A stretch of 64,000 nt of DNA from positions 62,001 through 126,000 of the forward strand of contig BCRI01000001.1 of NCBI GenBank assembly GCA_001552515.1. Reading direction: 5' to 3'. Position numbers and translations under genes: made by a program. The notes under the pieces were generated by a model. It worked only from the letters and a program-made list of their open reading frames with translations, was not told the origin of the DNA and made no database searches. How positions within the stretch are numbered: the first letter of the stretch is position 1; every line of letters begins with the position of its first letter. Source of the DNA: Sphaerimonospora mesophila NBRC 14179 = JCM 3151 (GTDB lineage: Bacteria; Actinomycetota; Actinomycetes; Streptosporangiales; Streptosporangiaceae). Shown piece by piece: positions 18,051-26,922 of this stretch.

Positions 18051-19268
18051 GTGCACCTTGCCACGCGACGCCGTGCGACCTGGGCGCTGGTCGCCCTCGC
18101 CGTCGGCGCCTTCACCTATGTCACCGCCGAGCTGCTGCCCATCGGACTGCTGACGGTGATGGCCGCCGATCTGCGTCGGTCGCCGGCCGAGACGGGCCTG
18201 CTCGTCACCGGGTACGCCGCGGTGGTGGTGCTGGCGTCGCTGCCGCTCACCCGGCTCACCCAACGGGTGCCGCGGCGCACGCTGCTGATCGTCACCCTGG
18301 GGGTGTTCGTCGCCGGGACGCTGCTGACCGCGGTGGCGCCGAACTATCCGGTGCTGCTGGGCGGGCGGCTGCTGGTCGCGGCCACCCAGGCGCTCTTCTG
18401 GGCGGTCGCGACCCCGGCAGCGGCCGCGATGTTCCCCCCGGAGTTCCGGGGGCGGGCCGTCGCCCGACTGTCGATCGGCAGCGCGCTCGGGCCCGTCCTC
18501 GGCGTGCCGACGGGCACCTGGCTCGGCCAGCAGTTCGGCTGGCGCACCGCGCTGGCCCTGACCGCCGCGGTCGGCCTCGTCACCTGCGTCACCATCGCCA
18601 AGCTGATGCCCGGCGACCGGCGGGCAGGGGCCGGCGCGAACGGCCACGAGCCGGGCCGGGGGGCGACTCCGGACGCCCGCCGTTACGCCCTCCTCATCGT
18701 CGCCACCGTGATCGGGGTGGGCGGATATCTCACGGCGTACACCTACATCACCCCGTTCCTGCTGGAGTTCGGCGGCTTCACCCCGTCCGCGCTGAGCCCG
18801 CTGCTGCTCGCCTCCGGGATCGCCGGCGTCGGCGGGACGATCGCGATCGGCCGGCTGCTCGACACCAGTCCCCGCGCGGCGCTGCTCGCGCCGCTGGCCC
18901 TGCTCACCGGCGCGCTGCTCACCCTGTACGCCTTCGGAACCGTGCACCCGGTGGCGGTGGCCGGCCTCTGTGTCATGGGCCTGTCGTTCAGCGCGCTGGC
19001 CGCCGCCATCGCGAGCCGCGGGCTGCAGGTGGCCCCGGGCAGCACGGACATGGCCTCCGCCGGCACCGGATCGGCCTTCAACATCGGGATCGCGGGCGGC
19101 TCGCTGCTCGGCGGCGCGCTCATCGACCACACGGGCGCCCGGAGTGTGACCGTGGCCGGTGCCGTGCTGACCGCGGCGGCACTCGCCGTCCTGCTGTGCG
19201 AACGGTGGCTGCCCGCCGCCGGTTCCGCCGCGCCGGGCCGCACCACCCCGGCGCGGAGCGGAAACTAG
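18051..19268 (+). CDS. MFS transporter, DHA1 drug/sugar exporter type
   Basis: 405 residues with twelve membrane helices split by a cytosolic loop at about residues 185-205 (MPGDRRAGAGANGHEPGRGATPD). The GYAAVVVLASLPLTRLTQRVPRRTLL segment is the DHA1 motif A region. Similar proteins export arabinose, purines or chloramphenicol; the substrate here is unknown. GTG start with AGAGGATCGG just upstream. Convergent with metB with only 4 bp between stops. Confidence 0.88.
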   Translation: MHLATRRRATWALVALAVGAFTYVTAELLPIGLLTVMAADLRRSPAETGLLVTGYAAVVVLASLPLTRLTQRVPRRTLLIVTLGVFVAGTLLTAVAPNYPVLLGGRLLVAATQALFWAVATPAAAAMFPPEFRGRAVARLSIGSALGPVLGVPTGTWLGQQFGWRTALALTAAVGLVTCVTIAKLMPGDRRAGAGANGHEPGRGATPDARRYALLIVATVIGVGGYLTAYTYITPFLLEFGGFTPSALSPLLLASGIAGVGGTIAIGRLLDTSPRAALLAPLALLTGALLTLYAFGTVHPVAVAGLCVMGLSFSALAAAIASRGLQVAPGSTDMASAGTGSAFNIGIAGGSLLGGALIDHTGARSVTVAGAVLTAAALAVLLCERWLPAAGSAAPGRTTPARSGN

Positions 19269-19272
19269 AACG

Positions 19273-20412
19273 TCAGCCGAGAGCCTCGGAGAGGTCGGCC
19301 AGCAGGTCGTCGACGGTCTCGATGCCGACGGACAGCCGGACGAGATCGCCGGGGACCTCGAGCGGCGACCCGGCGGCCGACGCGTGCGTCATCCGGCCCG
19401 GGTGCTCGATCAGCGACTCGACCCCGCCGAGCGACTCCCCGAGCGTGAACAGCCTGGCGCGGTTGCACACCTCGACCGCGGCCTCCTCGCCTCCGGCGAC
19501 ACGGAACGACACCATGCCGCCGAAGCGCCGCATCTGCTTGGCCGCGACCTCGTGTCCGGGATGTTCCGGCAGGCCCGGATAGAGCACCTGGGTCACCTTC
19601 GGGTGCGACAGCAGCAGGTCGGCCACCCGCTCGGCGTTGTCGCAGTGCCGGTCCATCCGTACGCCCAGGGTCTTCAGGCCGCGCAGGGTCAGCCAGGCGT
19701 CGAACGGCCCGGCCACCGCGCCCATCGCGTTCTGGTGGTAGGCGAGCCGCTCCCCCAGTTCGGTCGAGCGGGCGACCAGCGCGCCGCCGACCACGTCGGA
19801 GTGGCCCCCGACGTACTTGGTGGTCGAGTGGATCACCACGTCGGCGCCGAGCGCCAGCGGCTGCTGCAGGTACGGCGAGGCGAACGTGTTGTCCACCAGC
19901 AGCAGCGCACCGGCGTCGTGGGCGACGTCCGCCAGCGCGGCGATGTCGGCGATGCCCAGCAGCGGGTTCGTCGGGGTCTCCACCCAGATCGCCCTGGTCT
20001 GCGGCCGTACGGCTGCGCGCACGGCGTCGACGTCACCGACCGGGACCGGGTCGAAGGACAGGCCCCAGCCCTCCAGCACCTTGGCGAACAGCCGATAGGT
20101 GCCGCCGTACGCGTCGTCGGGGATCAGGACGTGGTCGCCGGGACGGCAGACGGTGCGCAGCAGCGTGTCCTCGGCGGCCAGGCCGGACGCGAACGCGAGG
20201 CCGCGGACGCCGCCCTCGACGGCGGCGATCGCCTCCTCGAGCGCGGTCCTGGTCGGGTTCGCCGATCGGCTGTATTCGTATCCGGCCCGCAGCCCGCCGA
20301 CGCCGTCCTGCTTGTAGGTCGAGACGGCGTAGATGGGCGGCACGACCGCGCCGGTGTGCGGGTCCGCCTCCTGACCGGCGTGAATGGCCAGAGTTTCGAA
20401 GCCATGGTTCAT
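19273..20412 (-). CDS. metB: Cystathionine gamma-synthase / lyase family enzyme
   Basis: 379-residue Cys/Met-metabolism PLP enzyme (fold type I). The PLP lysine is in VIHSTTKYVGGHSDVVGG; SRSANPTRTALE and ETPTNPLLGI are family signatures. Start at MNHGFETLAIHAGQ. With cbs upstream on the same strand it forms the actinobacterial cbs-metB pair; cystathionine is formed by one enzyme and either made or cleaved by the other, so this could run reverse transsulfuration to cysteine as well as methionine synthesis. Sequence alone does not separate synthase from lyase. Confidence 0.92.
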   Translation of the reverse strand: MNHGFETLAIHAGQEADPHTGAVVPPIYAVSTYKQDGVGGLRAGYEYSRSANPTRTALEEAIAAVEGGVRGLAFASGLAAEDTLLRTVCRPGDHVLIPDDAYGGTYRLFAKVLEGWGLSFDPVPVGDVDAVRAAVRPQTRAIWVETPTNPLLGIADIAALADVAHDAGALLLVDNTFASPYLQQPLALGADVVIHSTTKYVGGHSDVVGGALVARSTELGERLAYHQNAMGAVAGPFDAWLTLRGLKTLGVRMDRHCDNAERVADLLLSHPKVTQVLYPGLPEHPGHEVAAKQMRRFGGMVSFRVAGGEEAAVEVCNRARLFTLGESLGGVESLIEHPGRMTHASAAGSPLEVPGDLVRLSVGIETVDDLLADLSEALG

Positions 20413-20455
20413 GGCCCCGAGCGTAGCCGCAGCGGGAGCCACTCACCCCCACCCA

Positions 20456-20521
20456 TCCCGTGATCTTGCATTTTCTCGCAGGCCGCCCTGTTGGCCTGCG
20501 AGAAAACGCAAGATCACGGGA
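20456..20521 (-). terminator. Very long stem-loop between cbs and metB
   Basis: Arms of 29 bp (20456-20484 and 20493-20521) with one mismatch (A opposite C, G-U in one RNA strand) and an 8-nt loop. It begins 9 nt after the cbs stop codon, so it should terminate cbs and separate it from metB. The arm length is far beyond normal terminators. Confidence 0.75.
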
Positions 20522-20529
20522 TAGGGGGG

Positions 20530-21900
20530 TCAGTGGTTGGCCAGGAAGGCCAGGAGGTCCTGGCGGGTGACCATGCCGACGGGCTTGCCGTCGTCCAGCA
20601 CCACCGCGGCGTCGGCCTTCTCCAGCGCCTCGACGGCCCGGGCGACCGGCTCACCGATACCGATCATGGGCAGCGGCGCCGACATGTGGTCGCCGAGCTC
20701 GTCCTCCGAACGCACCCTGCCGCGGTAGAGGCCCTCCAGGAGGTCGCGCTCGACTATCGAGCCGACGACCTCGGCCGCCATGACCGGGGGCTCCTCCTTC
20801 ATCACCGGCAGCTGCGACACGCCGTACTCCCGCATGATCGAGATGGCGGTGCCGACCGACTCGTCCGGGTGCACGTGGACGAACTGCGGCAGCCCCGACC
20901 TCTTGCGGCCGAGCACGTCGCCGACCAGCCCTTCCTCGCTCGAGGTGGTGAGGAATCCGTAGTCGGCCATCCACTCGTCGTTGAAGATCTTCGACAGATA
21001 GCCGCGCCCGCCGTCCGGCAGCAGCACCACGACGACGTCGTCGGGTCCTGCCGTCTGGGCCACCCGCAGGGCCGCCACGACCGCCATCCCGCACGAACCA
21101 CCGACCAGCAGGGCCTCCTCCCGGGCCAGGCGGCGCGTCATGAGGAAGGAGTCACGATCGGAGACCGCGATGACCTCGTCGCAGATCGTCGTGTCGTAGG
21201 TGGCCGGCCAGATGTCCTCGCCGACGCCCTCGACCAGGTAGGGACGGCCGGTGCCGCCGGAGTAGACCGACCCCTCCGGGTCGGCGCCGATGATCTTCAC
21301 CTTGCCGCCGGAGACCTCCTTGAGGTACTTCCCGGTGCCGCTGATCGTGCCGCCGGTCCCGATGCCCGCGACGAAGTGGGTGATCCGGCCCTCGGTCTGC
21401 GCCCAGATCTCCGGGCCCGTCGAGTGGTAGTGGCTGGCCGGGTTGTCCGGGTTGGAGTACTGGTCCGGCTTCCAGGCGTTCGGCGTCTCCCTGGCCAGCC
21501 GGTCGGAGACCGAGTAGTACGAGTCCGGGTGGTCGGGCGAGACCGCGGTCGGGCACACCACCACCTCGGCGCCGTACGCGCGCAGCACGGCGATCTTGTC
21601 CTGGGCCACCTTGTCGGGGCAGACGAACAGGCAGCGGTAGCCCTTCTCCTGCGCCACGATGGCCAGCCCGACGCCCGTGTTGCCCGAGGTCGGTTCGACG
21701 ATCGTCCCGCCCGGACGGAGCGCACCGCTTCGCTCGGCGGCCTCGACCATCCGCAGCGCGATCCGGTCCTTCACCGAGCCGCCCGGGTTGAAATACTCGA
21801 CCTTGGCCAGCACTTGGGCGGGCACGCCCGCCGTCACCTTACGAAGCCGGACGAGCGGCGTGTCACCCATCAGCTCGATCAGCGAGTCGTGTACGCGCAC
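20530..21900 (-). CDS. cbs: Cystathionine beta-synthase
   Basis: 456 residues. Condenses serine (or O-acetylserine) with homocysteine. N-terminal fold type II PLP domain with the lysine in FNPGGSVKDRIA, the substrate loop EPTSGNTGVGLA and phosphate loop GIGTGGTISGTG; C-terminal tandem CBS domains from about residue 330 (DVLGRKRSGLPQFVHVHP; MVTRQDLLAFLANH). No heme-binding N-terminal extension. I took the GTG at 21900 because AAGGTGGTC, nearly a perfect Shine-Dalgarno, stands just upstream; the frame extends to a GTG at 21912. Confidence 0.95.
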   Translation of the reverse strand: MRVHDSLIELMGDTPLVRLRKVTAGVPAQVLAKVEYFNPGGSVKDRIALRMVEAAERSGALRPGGTIVEPTSGNTGVGLAIVAQEKGYRCLFVCPDKVAQDKIAVLRAYGAEVVVCPTAVSPDHPDSYYSVSDRLARETPNAWKPDQYSNPDNPASHYHSTGPEIWAQTEGRITHFVAGIGTGGTISGTGKYLKEVSGGKVKIIGADPEGSVYSGGTGRPYLVEGVGEDIWPATYDTTICDEVIAVSDRDSFLMTRRLAREEALLVGGSCGMAVVAALRVAQTAGPDDVVVVLLPDGGRGYLSKIFNDEWMADYGFLTTSSEEGLVGDVLGRKRSGLPQFVHVHPDESVGTAISIMREYGVSQLPVMKEEPPVMAAEVVGSIVERDLLEGLYRGRVRSEDELGDHMSAPLPMIGIGEPVARAVEALEKADAAVVLDDGKPVGMVTRQDLLAFLANH

Positions 21901-22021
21901 GGAGAAGACCACCTTGATTTACCGAAGCTTTGTCAGCCTGCCCCCAGCCGAGGTCCCGTAGGGGTGGCCGGGGCTCGGCTAATTTCTCTCCCAAACCGTA
22001 CCGCCAGACGAGGGGAGAACC

Positions 22022-23005
22022 GTGTTCTGGACGTCGAGCGCGGCACGAGCCGCGCGGCGCATCGCCACCGCCGCCGCGCTGGGCGGAGGCGGCCTGACCG
22101 CACTGGGCGCGCTCACGTACGGACTGCTCATCGCGGAGGCGATGGTCGCGAGGAAGATCGTCGGCCGGCCGCACGGTGACACCGGCCCGGACGCCGACGG
22201 GGTCTACGGGCCGTTCCCCGGCGACATCGTCTCCGGCGAACCGATCAGCATGGTCATGCTCGGCGACTCCACCGCCGTCGGCCTCGGCATGACCGACCCG
22301 GCCGACACCCCCGCGGTCAACATCGCGCTCGGCCTCGCCACCGTCGCCGAGCGCCCGGTGCGGCTGCATGTGTACGGCGAGTCCGGCGCCGAGTCGGTCC
22401 ACCTGGACGGCCAGGTCGACCGCGCACTCGAGGCATGTCCCGACATAGCCGTCATCTTCATCGGCGCCAACGACGTGACAAGCGCCACTTCGCCGGCCCG
22501 TGCCGTACGGCATCTGCAGCTGGCGGTGCGGCGGCTGCGCGAGGCGGGCGCCGAGGTGGTCGTCGGGACCTGCCCCGACCTGGGCACGATCCGCCCGCTC
22601 GCCCAGCCGCTGCGGTGGGTGACCCGGCGCTGGTCCCGCCTGCTGGCGGCCGCCCAGACGGTCGCCGTCATCGAGGCGGGCGGCCGTACCGTTGCCTTCG
22701 CCGACCTGCTCGGACCCGAGTTCGAGGCCAACCCTGCCGAGATGTTCGGACCTGATCGTTATCATCCATCTGCCCAAGGTTACCTACAATCCGCTTACGC
22801 GGTGCTACCGTCTGTATGCGCCGCGTTGGGGTTGTGGCCCGAGTCGGAACCACTGCGCGGCGAAGGATCGCATCTGGCGGCAATGGCCGTAGAGGAACCC
22901 GGCACCGAGGTCAGCGCGACCCGGGTCGACGGCGAAGCGGTCGGCCCCGACGGACGATGGGCCGCCATGCTCCGCCGACGGCCCGGGCCGATGCCGAACG
23001 GCTGA
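22022..23005 (+). CDS. SGNH/GDSL-type hydrolase, membrane-anchored
   Basis: 327 residues. One N-terminal hydrophobic segment (ALGGGGLTALGALTYGLLIAEAM), then the SGNH blocks: LGDSTAVG with the nucleophile Ser, GESGAESVH with block II Gly, GANDVTS with the oxyanion Asn, and DRYHPSAQGY with the catalytic Asp-His. Esterase or lipase acting outside the membrane. GTG start with GAGGGGAGAAC upstream. The tail after residue 275 is low complexity. The cbs - GDSL - thiolase neighbourhood recalls Rv1077-Rv1075c-Rv1074c of M. tuberculosis. Confidence 0.9.
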   Translation: MFWTSSAARAARRIATAAALGGGGLTALGALTYGLLIAEAMVARKIVGRPHGDTGPDADGVYGPFPGDIVSGEPISMVMLGDSTAVGLGMTDPADTPAVNIALGLATVAERPVRLHVYGESGAESVHLDGQVDRALEACPDIAVIFIGANDVTSATSPARAVRHLQLAVRRLREAGAEVVVGTCPDLGTIRPLAQPLRWVTRRWSRLLAAAQTVAVIEAGGRTVAFADLLGPEFEANPAEMFGPDRYHPSAQGYLQSAYAVLPSVCAALGLWPESEPLRGEGSHLAAMAVEEPGTEVSATRVDGEAVGPDGRWAAMLRRRPGPMPNG

Positions 23006-23052
23006 TTCCGATCACTCCTCGCGGCCAGGCCATCACCCCCTGTAGGAGCGAC

Positions 23053-24432
23053 ATGACCCGGCCTAACGCGAGACCCGTTCTGACCCTCACAGCGACCGTC
23101 CTGCTGGCAACCGGGGCGTTGGCAGGCTGTTCCGGCAGTGAAGCGGAAACGGACCACCCCGCCTGGGACAACGCCCAGGTGAACGCCGTCAGCCGCGCCA
23201 CGATGGGGGCCGGGGTGGCGGCGACCACCTCGATGAAGCCCGACGGCACGCTGGAGACCGTGGTCCTCGACCTGGCCAGCGGCCGGAAGCTGTGGGCCAA
23301 GCCGACGACGATGACCGGACGGCTACCCGGGATGGGGGTGCAGGCCCCCGCCACCGTCGAGATCGGCACCGAGGGGGTGGTCGTCTCCCTCGATCCCGTG
23401 GCCGGCCAGAACGACCAGGACAAGGCCAAGGAGAGCAAGCAGCGGGCGACCCTCGTCGCGAGGGACGCCCGCACCGGGCGTGAGCTGTGGACCAGGCCCG
23501 TCCACTCGACCTTCGGCCCCCAGCGCTGCGGGCCGTACGTCTGCCTGTCGGAGAACACCGAGCTCTCGTCGGCCCGCATGGTCGTCCTGGAGCCGAAGAC
23601 CGGAAAGACGCTGTGGCGGCTGCCCGGCATCGCCGAGGTCGAGTGGTCGGACCGCGAGCGCGTCGTGTTGCTGCGCCTCGCGTCCCACCCCGTGGTCGAG
23701 GCACACGACCTGAAGGACGGCAAGACGGTCTGGCAGCTTCCGATCGAGCAGGCCCTCGGCCCGGGCGTCGATCTGTCCGGCGGCTGGGCGTTCGGGGCGA
23801 CCGGCGACAAGCTCGTGGGCTACGTCGCCCCCTACACCAATCCGCAGACCAAGCAGACCTCGACGTTCGGACTGTTCTCCGTCCGGCTCAGCAACGGCAT
23901 GGTCGACTGGATGCGCCCGTCGGTGGTCCGCGTCTACCCCAGCGGCAACCCCGCCTTCGCACCGGTGGTCCGCCCGGTGGACCAGCAGGGGCAGTACGGC
24001 GGATTCGCCCGGCTCGACGCGGACACGGGGCGGGTGGTCGGCCAGATCACCCCGGGTCAGGTGCCCGGCTCCGGGTGGTGGCTCGCGTTCCCGGGGGACA
24101 TGGAGAAGCTGGGCTTTCTCAAGCGGAACGCGGCGGGCTCGGTCTTCGATCTCGCCACCGGCGAACCGACCCCGGTGAAGGGGACCAGCGGGTGGTCGTT
24201 CTGCGTGACCGATCCGAAGCCGCTGCCGCTGCGCGGGCTGACCCCCGGGTTCTACTCGATCGCGGCACTGTGCGAGTTCGACCTGGCCAGCGGCAAGCGG
24301 ATCACGTCGGCGTCCGCACCGCCCGCCTGGTTCACGGGCAGCCAGAACGGCTGGCGGCTGTGGCGGGACGAGAAGGGCGCGATGCACGCCGTCAAGGACG
24401 GCACCGCCACCACCCCCGGCATGTACGGATGA
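23053..24432 (+). CDS. Lipoprotein with PQQ-like beta-propeller
   Basis: 459 residues with a lipoprotein signal peptide ending LAGCSG. The mature protein has repeated blades with the pattern of PQQ-like domains (DLASGRKLWAKP; DARTGRELWTRP; EPKTGKTLWRLPG; DLKDGKTVWQLP), each with the Gly-x-x-x-Trp docking motif. Likely a surface protein that binds a partner; no PQQ-dehydrogenase catalytic residues are seen. AGGAGCGAC precedes the ATG. Possibly co-transcribed with the GDSL gene 47 bp upstream. Confidence 0.85.
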   Translation: MTRPNARPVLTLTATVLLATGALAGCSGSEAETDHPAWDNAQVNAVSRATMGAGVAATTSMKPDGTLETVVLDLASGRKLWAKPTTMTGRLPGMGVQAPATVEIGTEGVVVSLDPVAGQNDQDKAKESKQRATLVARDARTGRELWTRPVHSTFGPQRCGPYVCLSENTELSSARMVVLEPKTGKTLWRLPGIAEVEWSDRERVVLLRLASHPVVEAHDLKDGKTVWQLPIEQALGPGVDLSGGWAFGATGDKLVGYVAPYTNPQTKQTSTFGLFSVRLSNGMVDWMRPSVVRVYPSGNPAFAPVVRPVDQQGQYGGFARLDADTGRVVGQITPGQVPGSGWWLAFPGDMEKLGFLKRNAAGSVFDLATGEPTPVKGTSGWSFCVTDPKPLPLRGLTPGFYSIAALCEFDLASGKRITSASAPPAWFTGSQNGWRLWRDEKGAMHAVKDGTATTPGMYG

Positions 24433-24461
24433 CCAACCGAAGGTTGTTCCGGGCCGAAGGG

Positions 24462-24479
24462 TAACCTCCTGATCAGGAG
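24462..24479 (+). promoter_or_regulatory. -10 hexamer and 14-bp palindrome before the thiolase gene
   Basis: TAACCT (24462-24467) overlaps CTCCTGATCAGGAG (24466-24479), a perfect palindrome, 40 bp upstream of the thiolase ATG. This could be a promoter with an operator at the start site. Confidence 0.35.
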
Positions 24480-24519
24480 ACCGCCGGAATCGGTGGCGCA
24501 GGAGCAAGGGGAGGGCCAC

Positions 24520-25740
24520 ATGCCCGAGGCAGTCATCGTGGCGACCGCGCGGTCGCCGATCGGCCGCGCGTTCAAGGGATCGCTGAAGGACATCCGCCCC
24601 GACGACCTGACCGTCCAGATGATCCAGGCCGCACTGGCGAAGGTGCCGCAGCTCGACCCGAGCGACGTGGACGACCTGATGCTCGGGTGCGGCCTGCCCG
24701 GCGGTGAGCAGGGCTACAACATGGCGCGGGTGGTGGCGGTGCTGCTCGGCCTCGACGGTGTGCCGGGCACGACCGTCACCCGCTACTGCTCGTCCTCACT
24801 GCAGACGACCCGGATGGCGTTCCACGCGATCAAGGCGGGCGAGGGCGACGTCTTCATCTCCGCCGGGGTGGAGACGGTCTCCCGGTTCGTCAAGGGCAGC
24901 TCCGACTCACTCCCCGACACGGCGAACCCGCTCTTCGCGGGGGCCCAGAGCCGTACGGAGGAGTCGGCCAAGGGCGGTGCGCCGGTGTGGCGCGATCCGC
25001 GCGAGGACGGCGACCTGCCCGACGTCTACATCGCGATGGGGCAGACCGCCGAGAACGTGGCGGCGCTGAAGGGGGTGTCGCGGCAGGAGCAGGACGAGTT
25101 CGGCGTACGGTCGCAGAACCTCGCGGAGAAGGCGATCGCGAACGGCTTCTGGGCCGGTGACATCACCCCGGTCACGCTGCCCGACGGCAGCGTGGTCAGC
25201 AAGGACGACGGCCCGCGTGCCGGCACGACGTACGAAGCGGTCTCCCAGCTCAAGCCGGTCTTCCGCCCTGACGGCACGATCACGGCCGGCAACTGCTGCC
25301 CGCTGAACGACGGGGCGGCCGCGGTGATCGTGATGAGCGACACCAGGGCGGCCGAGCTGGGCATCACCCCGCTGGCGCGGATCGTCTCGACCGGCGTGAC
25401 CGCGCTGTCCCCCGAGATCATGGGGCTCGGGCCGGTCGAGGCCTCCCGGCAGGCCCTCGCACGGGCCGGGATGTCCATCGGCGACGTGGACCTCGTCGAG
25501 ATCAACGAGGCGTTCGCCGCGCAGGTCATCCCGTCCTACCGGGAGCTCGGCATCGACATCGACCGCCTCAACGTGAACGGCGGGGCGATCGCGGTCGGAC
25601 ACCCGTTCGGCATGACGGGTGCCCGCATCACGTCCACGCTGCTCAACGGTCTCCGCTTCCACGACAAGACCATCGGCCTGGAGACGATGTGCGTGGGCGG
25701 CGGCCAGGGCATGGCGATGATCCTGGAGCGGCTCGCCTAG
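24520..25740 (+). CDS. Acetyl-CoA acetyltransferase (thiolase II / FadA type)
   Basis: 406 residues. Nucleophilic Cys in [11 protein letters not shown], the NEAF loop (EINEAFAAQ), His in [16 protein letters not shown] and the second Cys in CVGGGQGMA. Condenses or cleaves acyl-CoA in fatty acid or polyhydroxybutyrate-type metabolism. GGAGGG stands 5 nt before the ATG. Likely the counterpart of mycobacterial FadA3 by position near cbs. Confidence 0.93.
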   Translation: MPEAVIVATARSPIGRAFKGSLKDIRPDDLTVQMIQAALAKVPQLDPSDVDDLMLGCGLPGGEQGYNMARVVAVLLGLDGVPGTTVTRYCSSSLQTTRMAFHAIKAGEGDVFISAGVETVSRFVKGSSDSLPDTANPLFAGAQSRTEESAKGGAPVWRDPREDGDLPDVYIAMGQTAENVAALKGVSRQEQDEFGVRSQNLAEKAIANGFWAGDITPVTLPDGSVVSKDDGPRAGTTYEAVSQLKPVFRPDGTITAGNCCPLNDGAAAVIVMSDTRAAELGITPLARIVSTGVTALSPEIMGLGPVEASRQALARAGMSIGDVDLVEINEAFAAQVIPSYRELGIDIDRLNVNGGAIAVGHPFGMTGARITSTLLNGLRFHDKTIGLETMCVGGGQGMAMILERLA

Positions 25741-25745
25741 GGAGC

Positions 25746-25892
25746 GTTTCAAAGTGCTGTCCGTCGCGAGCGTGGATCCAATGGATGCATCGCAAGGCCG
25801 AGGAGGAGCCCGTAGCGTCGGAGCTACGGGCGACGACGAGAACGCGGCGAGGCGCCATCTGGGCCACGCGCAGCAGGACATGACTTTGAAAC
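25746..25892. repeat. MITE-like element with 17-bp terminal inverted repeats
   Basis: Ends GTTTCAAAGTGCTGTCC (25746-25762) and GGACATGACTTTGAAAC (25876-25892) are inverted copies with three mismatches. The 147-bp interior has no plausible gene but a perfect hairpin at 25808-25831 (arms GCCCGTAGC and GCTACGGGC). Directly outside the right end ACACGACC-CA-GGTCGTGT (25891-25908) is a palindrome. The right end, read inward, matches 30013-30036. No target duplication is evident. Non-autonomous mobile element or its relic; this is inference from structure. Confidence 0.55.
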
Positions 25893-26056
25893 ACGACCCA
25901 GGTCGTGTCCCAGTCCCTGGACGGAAATTTCGGTGAAGCCCGGGGGCTGCGCCGGGAGGAAGCTCCGGTCCGCTGCGAAGCCCGCTTGCCGCGGGCTTGC
26001 GCGTGCGGTCCTCGCTCCCTCCCGCTCCGCCCCCTCGAGCCGTGAGTGACGGCCGG
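25893..26056. other. Non-coding stretch between the inverted-repeat element and the PPOX gene
   Basis: Together with the element this makes 316 bp without a gene. It contains the hairpin AAGCCCGC-TTGCC-GCGGGCTT (25978-25998), which may terminate transcription from either side. Nothing else is recognised. Confidence 0.5.
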
Positions 26057-26467
26057 TCAGCCGTGGTGGTCCGGGCCGGCGCGGGTGGGTGTGATACGGA
26101 TGATCACCCGCTTGTCCCGGATCATCGCGGAACGGTAGTCGTCCCAGTCGGGGTGCTCCCCGCTGATCCGCCGGTAGTAGTCGACCAGGTGGTCCATCGC
26201 CTCGGGCAGCGAGACGATCTCCGCGGTGCCCTCGACCTGGATCCACGGGCCGTAGAAGGCGTCCGTCATCACGGTGAGGAACGTCTGCGGATTCTTGCGC
26301 AGGTTGCGGGTCTTGATCGCCGTCTCGCGGCTGCTGACCACGATGTACCCGTCCTCGTCGCAGCCGACGGTGACCGGAGACGTCTGCGGCCGACCGTCGG
26401 AGTGCCACGTGAGCATGACGGCCCGGTGGTTGGTCCGGACGAATTCACGAGCCTTGTCTAGATCCAT
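26057..26467 (-). CDS. PPOX-class flavin/F420-dependent protein
   Basis: 136 residues, a split beta-barrel of the pyridoxamine 5'-phosphate oxidase superfamily. AVMLTWHSDGRPQTSPVTVGCDEDG and VSSRETAIKTRNLRKNPQTFLTVM are the phosphate and cofactor contact segments of Rv1155-type proteins, which bind F420 in actinobacteria. The reaction is unknown; F420-dependent reduction is likely from family knowledge. Start at MDLDKAREFV. Confidence 0.85.
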   Translation of the reverse strand: MDLDKAREFVRTNHRAVMLTWHSDGRPQTSPVTVGCDEDGYIVVSSRETAIKTRNLRKNPQTFLTVMTDAFYGPWIQVEGTAEIVSLPEAMDHLVDYYRRISGEHPDWDDYRSAMIRDKRVIIRITPTRAGPDHHG

Positions 26468-26473
26468 AACACA

Positions 26474-26511
26474 ATGATGCGCCCGCACCGGGGATGGTGC
26501 GGGCGCATCAT
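26474..26511 (-). terminator. Perfect 16-bp hairpin
   Basis: Arms ATGATGCGCCCGCACC and GGTGCGGGCGCATCAT are exact complements with a 6-nt loop. It lies between the DUF4287 gene (stop at 26539) and the next minus-strand gene, and should terminate the former. Confidence 0.75.
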
Positions 26512-26538
26512 GTCAGAGCCGGGGTAAGGGTCTGTTTT

Positions 26539-26757
26539 CTAGGCCCGCCGCCGTCGTTCGTGCTCCCGGACGATCGCCGCGGCGTAGCCGTGGGTGAGTC
26601 CGTGCTCGTCGGCCAGCCACTTCGCCCGTTCTTCACAGCGTAGGAACGATGGACCGTTATCGATGGTCTGGAACCACTCGGGGAGGTCGCGCCCGGTGAT
26701 GGACGGGACGCGGGCGATCAGCTTGGTCTGGGTCTCCGGCGAATGGTTCAGCGACAT
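26539..26757 (-). CDS. DUF4287 protein
   Basis: 72 residues, a complete DUF4287: MSLNHSPETQTKLIARVPSI, then TGRDLPEWF and WLADEHGLTHGYAAAIVREHE. Proteins of this type, often fused to or near DUF5655, are helical and of unknown function. GGAGGTGGCC just before the ATG at 26757 decides the start over an upstream in-frame codon at 26790. Confidence 0.85.
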   Translation of the reverse strand: MSLNHSPETQTKLIARVPSITGRDLPEWFQTIDNGPSFLRCEERAKWLADEHGLTHGYAAAIVREHERRRRA

Positions 26758-26922
26758 GGCCACCTCCACGAAAACGCTGCTTTGTGTCACCCTGCATCAC
26801 CGCCCTTCGGTTGACAAGACCCTAACGTCATCATTTTGTTACAGGATGTTGATCGAAAGTGATGACACTTTCCATCTCGTCCTGATAGGCGCACCCCTAC
26901 ACGTACGCCCGGGGGCAACGGG

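Noticed and set aside
25741-26056. Small frames in the inverted-repeat element as genes
   Set aside because: No ribosome binding site, no homology motif, and the DNA structure is palindromic.
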